Below, piece after piece: positions 5,330 to 7,645 of a stretch of 7,645 bases of DNA. The translations under genes were made by a program, and so were the position numbers. The stretch is from Flavihumibacter sp. (lineage in GTDB: Bacteria > Bacteroidota > Bacteroidia > Chitinophagales > Chitinophagaceae). The notes under the pieces were generated by a model. The model made no database searches. It was not told the DNA's origin and saw only the letters and a list, made by a program, of their open reading frames with translations. How positions within the stretch are numbered: the stretch's first letter is position 1; every line of letters begins with the position of its first letter. The stretch covers positions 1-7,645 of the forward strand of contig JALOMU010000060.1 in NCBI GenBank assembly GCA_025455285.1, in the 5' to 3' direction.

Positions 5330-6379
5330 TTACCGGGGAGATAAGGTTTGATAATAAATCAGCCGGTCGGTTCCCAGGCAGAATATCTTCACTTCCCTTG
5401 CATCGGTAATTATGGGGGCGGGGTAACCTCCCTCCAACACCACCGTCCTGGATTGAATCCTGCGGATTTCATTCCAGTAGCCCGAAGCCATAAATTCCTG
5501 GTGAGTTTTGGTACCGCCTTCAACAAGGATAGAAAGCAGTTTGCGTTGGTACACATCTTGCAATAACTGGTCGAGTAAAGGAGTTTGTCTGTCCAATTGA
5601 ACCCATTCAATTCCTTCTTCCTTCCCATCTTGATGGTAATTATATATAACAGTAGGTGCTTCTCCAGAAAACAAGCGATTGGTGCGTGGCACTTTTAATT
5701 CAGGGTCAATAAGCAGGCGAACCGGGTTTTTTCCTGCAACCAACCGCACTGTTAATGATGGGTCATCCATAAGCGCAGTAGTTGCGCCTACCAGGATGGC
5801 TGCTTCTTCCGCCCGCCACTGGTGAACCAGCAGGTTGGTTTGGGCAGAACTAATGGAAGCAGGCTTTTTATCTTTAGTTGCTATGGCTCCATTAACCGAT
5901 TCCCCCCATTTTAAAATAATATAAGGGCGATGGACTTCATGAAACTGTAAAAAACGCTTGTTGAGTTCCCGGGCCGCCTCCTGTTCAACACCCAATACCA
6001 CTTCCACTCCTGCCTGTTGTAATTTTTCTATCCCCTTTCCATCCACCGCATCAAAAGGATCCCGCATTGCTATTACTACTTTCCGAATCCCGCTTCGAAT
6101 GATCAGGTCCGCGCATGGCGGTGTTTTTCCATAATGGGCACAGGGTTCGAGAGAAACATATAAGGTACTATCTGGAATGTATACCCGATCTTCTTCTTTT
6201 ACGGAATTTAAACAATTCACTTCGGCATGTGCCTGACCGTATACTTCATGATAACCTTCTCCAATGATCCGGTCCCGGTATACCAATAATGACCCAACCA
6301 TTGGATTAGGAGCAACCTTACCCGCACCCAATGCGGCGAGTTGCAGGCAACGTTTCATATATAGGTTATCCTTGTGCAT
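5330..6379 (-). CDS. ribD: Bifunctional riboflavin biosynthesis protein RibD
   Basis: 349-aa cytoplasmic enzyme for two successive riboflavin steps: deamination of 2,5-diamino-6-ribosylamino-4(3H)-pyrimidinone 5'-phosphate, then NADPH-dependent reduction of the ribosyl side chain. The N-terminal cytidine-deaminase-like domain (about 4-145) has the substrate loop APNPMVGS (23-30), the zinc/catalytic motif HAEVN (H51, E53) and the second zinc motif EPCAHYGKTPPCA (C80, C89). The C-terminal reductase domain (about 150-347) has ILKWGESVNGAIA (155-167), LVGATTALMDDPSLTVR (196-212) and LVEGG (285-289). Both domains are complete and the length is normal. The usual SxDG motif reads SVNG here (N163 in place of Asp). 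No other rib gene is in the window. The ATG at 6379 follows the EcsC-family gene by 12 bp, with a degenerate -7-like TAATTTAG just upstream. Confidence 0.96.
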   Translation of the reverse strand: MHKDNLYMKRCLQLAALGAGKVAPNPMVGSLLVYRDRIIGEGYHEVYGQAHAEVNCLNSVKEEDRVYIPDSTLYVSLEPCAHYGKTPPCADLIIRSGIRKVVIAMRDPFDAVDGKGIEKLQQAGVEVVLGVEQEAARELNKRFLQFHEVHRPYIILKWGESVNGAIATKDKKPASISSAQTNLLVHQWRAEEAAILVGATTALMDDPSLTVRLVAGKNPVRLLIDPELKVPRTNRLFSGEAPTVIYNYHQDGKEEGIEWVQLDRQTPLLDQLLQDVYQRKLLSILVEGGTKTHQEFMASGYWNEIRRIQSRTVVLEGGYPAPIITDAREVKIFCLGTDRLIYYQTLSPR

Positions 6380-6386
6380 GGGGCTG

Positions 6387-6394
6387 CTAAATTA
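6387..6394 (-). promoter_or_regulatory. Weak -7-like element before ribD
   Basis: TAATTTAG followed by GCAGCCCC stands directly before the ribD ATG on the minus strand. It differs from TAnnTTTG at one of the six fixed positions and overlaps the TAA stop of the EcsC-family gene. The implied leader is only a few nucleotides or absent, so if used the ribD mRNA would be nearly leaderless. Co-transcription with the upstream gene is the simpler alternative. Confidence 0.25.
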
Positions 6395-7108
6395 AGGCAG
6401 AATCCGCATGCGGTAGGCATTCATCGCAGTAACTCCCAGTTTGCGTACCAGCCGGTAATTCACAACCAGTCCAACCGGTGCACCAATGATTGGGATCAGT
6501 TGAGCCAACTTGGCAATATCCAGGTAATCGCGGTATTCCTGCTGGAAACGGCGCCAGTCGAATTGATGGATATCATCCGGCAAGAGTGCTGCTTTTTCTT
6601 TCCAGTTCACCATTTTCTGGTATACCTGGTTGCGGTGTTCCTGGCTGGAAAAGGCGAGCTCCAAAATATGCAGAATATAAACCCGCTCTTTGTAGTCTTT
6701 CACATCAAAGCCATATAAACTGGCGATATCAAAAAGCAGTTTCAGTTTCAGTCCTAATAATATTGGGAAGTCTGCGAGCCCTAAGAGCAAGCCGCCCGCC
6801 CCGGTTACCGCGCCTTCCACAGAAGCTGTTTTCTGGTAAAAATCAATGCGTTCTTTCACCGCCATTTCTCTTGCCCAAAAGGATTCAGATTGCAGGGGCG
6901 GTGCGCTGGTATACTTCGCACCAAACAGTACAGCACGAATCATTTGTTTGATCGTAGTCGTTACTACCTGGTGTACTTTTTCAGGTATCCAGGAGTTGAC
7001 TTTGTTCTGCCAGGATTTGGAGAGACGGTTAAAGAATCCCGGTGAGGACTGCATTTCCTGCTGCCATACCCATAGTTCCTGTTTGATGTCCTGATCGTAT
7101 CCCTGCAT
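6392..7108 (-). CDS. EcsC-family protein
   Basis: 238-aa protein resembling the EcsC family, named after the third gene of the Bacillus subtilis ecs ABC-transporter operon; its molecular role is not established. Family-like regions are the glycine-rich hydrophobic segment EGAVTGAGGLLLGLADFPIL (98-117), the following amphipathic helix LGLKLKLLFDIASLYGFDV (118-136), and the C-terminal AKLAQLIPIIGAPVGLVVNY (199-218) with RLVRKLGVTAMNAYRMR (219-235). The two hydrophobic Gly-rich segments could insert into or lie on the membrane. There is no signal peptide, and the N-terminal 90 residues look mainly helical and charged. The ATG at 7108 lies 12 bp after the stop of the GMC oxidoreductase gene, so the two are probably co-transcribed; no ecsA or ecsB transporter gene is present in the window. 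The family call is from motif memory and is fairly secure. Confidence 0.82.
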   Translation of the reverse strand: MQGYDQDIKQELWVWQQEMQSSPGFFNRLSKSWQNKVNSWIPEKVHQVVTTTIKQMIRAVLFGAKYTSAPPLQSESFWAREMAVKERIDFYQKTASVEGAVTGAGGLLLGLADFPILLGLKLKLLFDIASLYGFDVKDYKERVYILHILELAFSSQEHRNQVYQKMVNWKEKAALLPDDIHQFDWRRFQQEYRDYLDIAKLAQLIPIIGAPVGLVVNYRLVRKLGVTAMNAYRMRILP

Positions 7109-7120
7109 GCAGGCAATTTC

Positions 7121-7645
7121 CTACAAATCTCCGGTTTTTAGTGCTTTGAATGCATAATCAGCCGCACGGGCAGTCAGGGCCATATAGGTAAGACTGGGAT
7201 TCTGGGTTGCCGTAGAAGTCATACAGGCGCCATCTGTTACAAATACATTTTTACAATGATGCAATTGATTCCATTTATTCAGTAGCGATGTTTTGGGATC
7301 ATGGCCCATACGTACGCCCCCCATTTCGTGAATATCGAGTCCGGGTGCCTGTTTGGAATCTACTGTTTCAATATTCTTGAATCCAGCTACGGTAAACATT
7401 TCAGTGAGCTGCTCCAGGTAATCCTTCACCATTTTTTCATCATTGTCGTCATAGTCTACGTTAACATGTAAGAGTGGAATACCCCATTCATCTTTATTGC
7501 TGGCATCCAGGCTTACCTGTCCGCTTTCTTTGGGGATGGTTTCACCCATCATGTGAGAGCCTACATACCAGGGGCCCAGGGTTGGATTCAGCAGATTCTT
7601 TTTCAGATCTTCACCCCAGCCTTCTGCACCCTGGTTGTACCGGGA
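7121..7645 (-). CDS. GMC-family FAD oxidoreductase, C-terminal part (5' end outside the window)
   Basis: The reading frame is open to the window edge and shows 174 C-terminal residues; the N-terminal FAD-binding Rossmann part is missing from view. The visible part holds the GMC C-terminal substrate domain, with the conserved DIHEMGGVRMG (His at visible residue 106, codon 7330-7328) and the closing FAD/active-site segment FVTDGACMTSTATQNPSLTY with Asn at visible residue 149 (codon 7201-7199). These fit the His and Asn/His catalytic pair of GMC enzymes that oxidise alcohols or sugars. In Bacteroidota, enzymes of this subtype often pair with a gluconate 2-dehydrogenase subunit-3-like protein encoded just upstream; that neighbour would lie outside this window. 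The substrate is unknown. The stop is TAG at 7123-7121, and the EcsC-family gene follows after 12 bp. An internal ATG at 7552 is not the true start, because conserved coding sequence continues upstream of it. Confidence 0.92.
   Translation of the reverse strand, partial: SRYNQGAEGWGEDLKKNLLNPTLGPWYVGSHMMGETIPKESGQVSLDASNKDEWGIPLLHVNVDYDDNDEKMVKDYLEQLTEMFTVAGFKNIETVDSKQAPGLDIHEMGGVRMGHDPKTSLLNKWNQLHHCKNVFVTDGACMTSTATQNPSLTYMALTARAADYAFKALKTGDL

Noticed and set aside
6490..6951. Plus-strand open frame of 153 codons opposite the EcsC-family gene
   Set aside because: It is antisense to a well-matched family protein, and its predicted product is Pro/Arg/Ser-rich as expected from an antisense frame.
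1..7645. CRISPR arrays, tRNA or rRNA genes, insertion sequences or phage genes
   Set aside because: No regularly spaced repeats, cloverleaf-like segments, transposase motifs or terminal inverted repeats were seen on reading both strands.

Overview
The window looks like chromosomal DNA of a Bacteroidota bacterium, most likely from the Chitinophagaceae or a near relative (inference). Reasons: a near-perfect Bacteroidota -7 promoter element (TACCTTTG) stands before the yigZ-type gene; an outer-membrane lipoprotein carries a CQKDDE N-terminus of the Bacteroidota surface-export type; an ECF sigma factor of the kind common in this phylum sits with a single-span membrane partner; and Shine-Dalgarno sequences are largely absent. 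No rRNA, tRNA, CRISPR array, transposase or clear prophage gene is visible. The region reads as ordinary core and accessory chromosome.

Left part (1-3859). A leader region with a 13-bp palindrome and an imperfect stem-loop precedes a small plus-strand ORF for a putative secreted 59-residue peptide. That ORF runs tail-to-tail into a four-gene minus-strand operon. In transcription order the operon is: a 505-residue surface-type lipoprotein (3859-2342), a 267-residue lipoprotein (2321-1518), an ECF sigma factor (1521-970, TTG start) and a single-span membrane protein that is probably its anti-sigma factor (973-320). The last three genes are joined by 4-bp stop/start overlaps (TTGA and ATGA), so they are probably translated together. 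This envelope-signalling module is the most interesting part of the window: the membrane partner has no FecR domain or zinc-finger anti-sigma motif that I can recognise, and lipoproteins are built into the sigma operon.

Middle (3860-4702). A 102-bp divergent intergenic region holds candidate promoters for the lipoprotein/sigma operon and for a plus-strand YdcF/ElyC-type DUF218 membrane protein.

Right part (4689-7645). A second minus-strand run contains, in transcription order, the C-terminal part of a GMC-family FAD oxidoreductase (cut by the window edge), an EcsC-family protein, the bifunctional riboflavin enzyme RibD, and a YigZ/IMPACT-family protein. Spacings are 12, 12 and 35 bp. The YigZ-type gene has its own good -7 element and overlaps the DUF218 gene tail-to-tail by 14 bp. 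RibD and the FAD-dependent GMC enzyme are only loosely connected, as flavin synthesis and flavin use; I see no firm evidence of a shared pathway.
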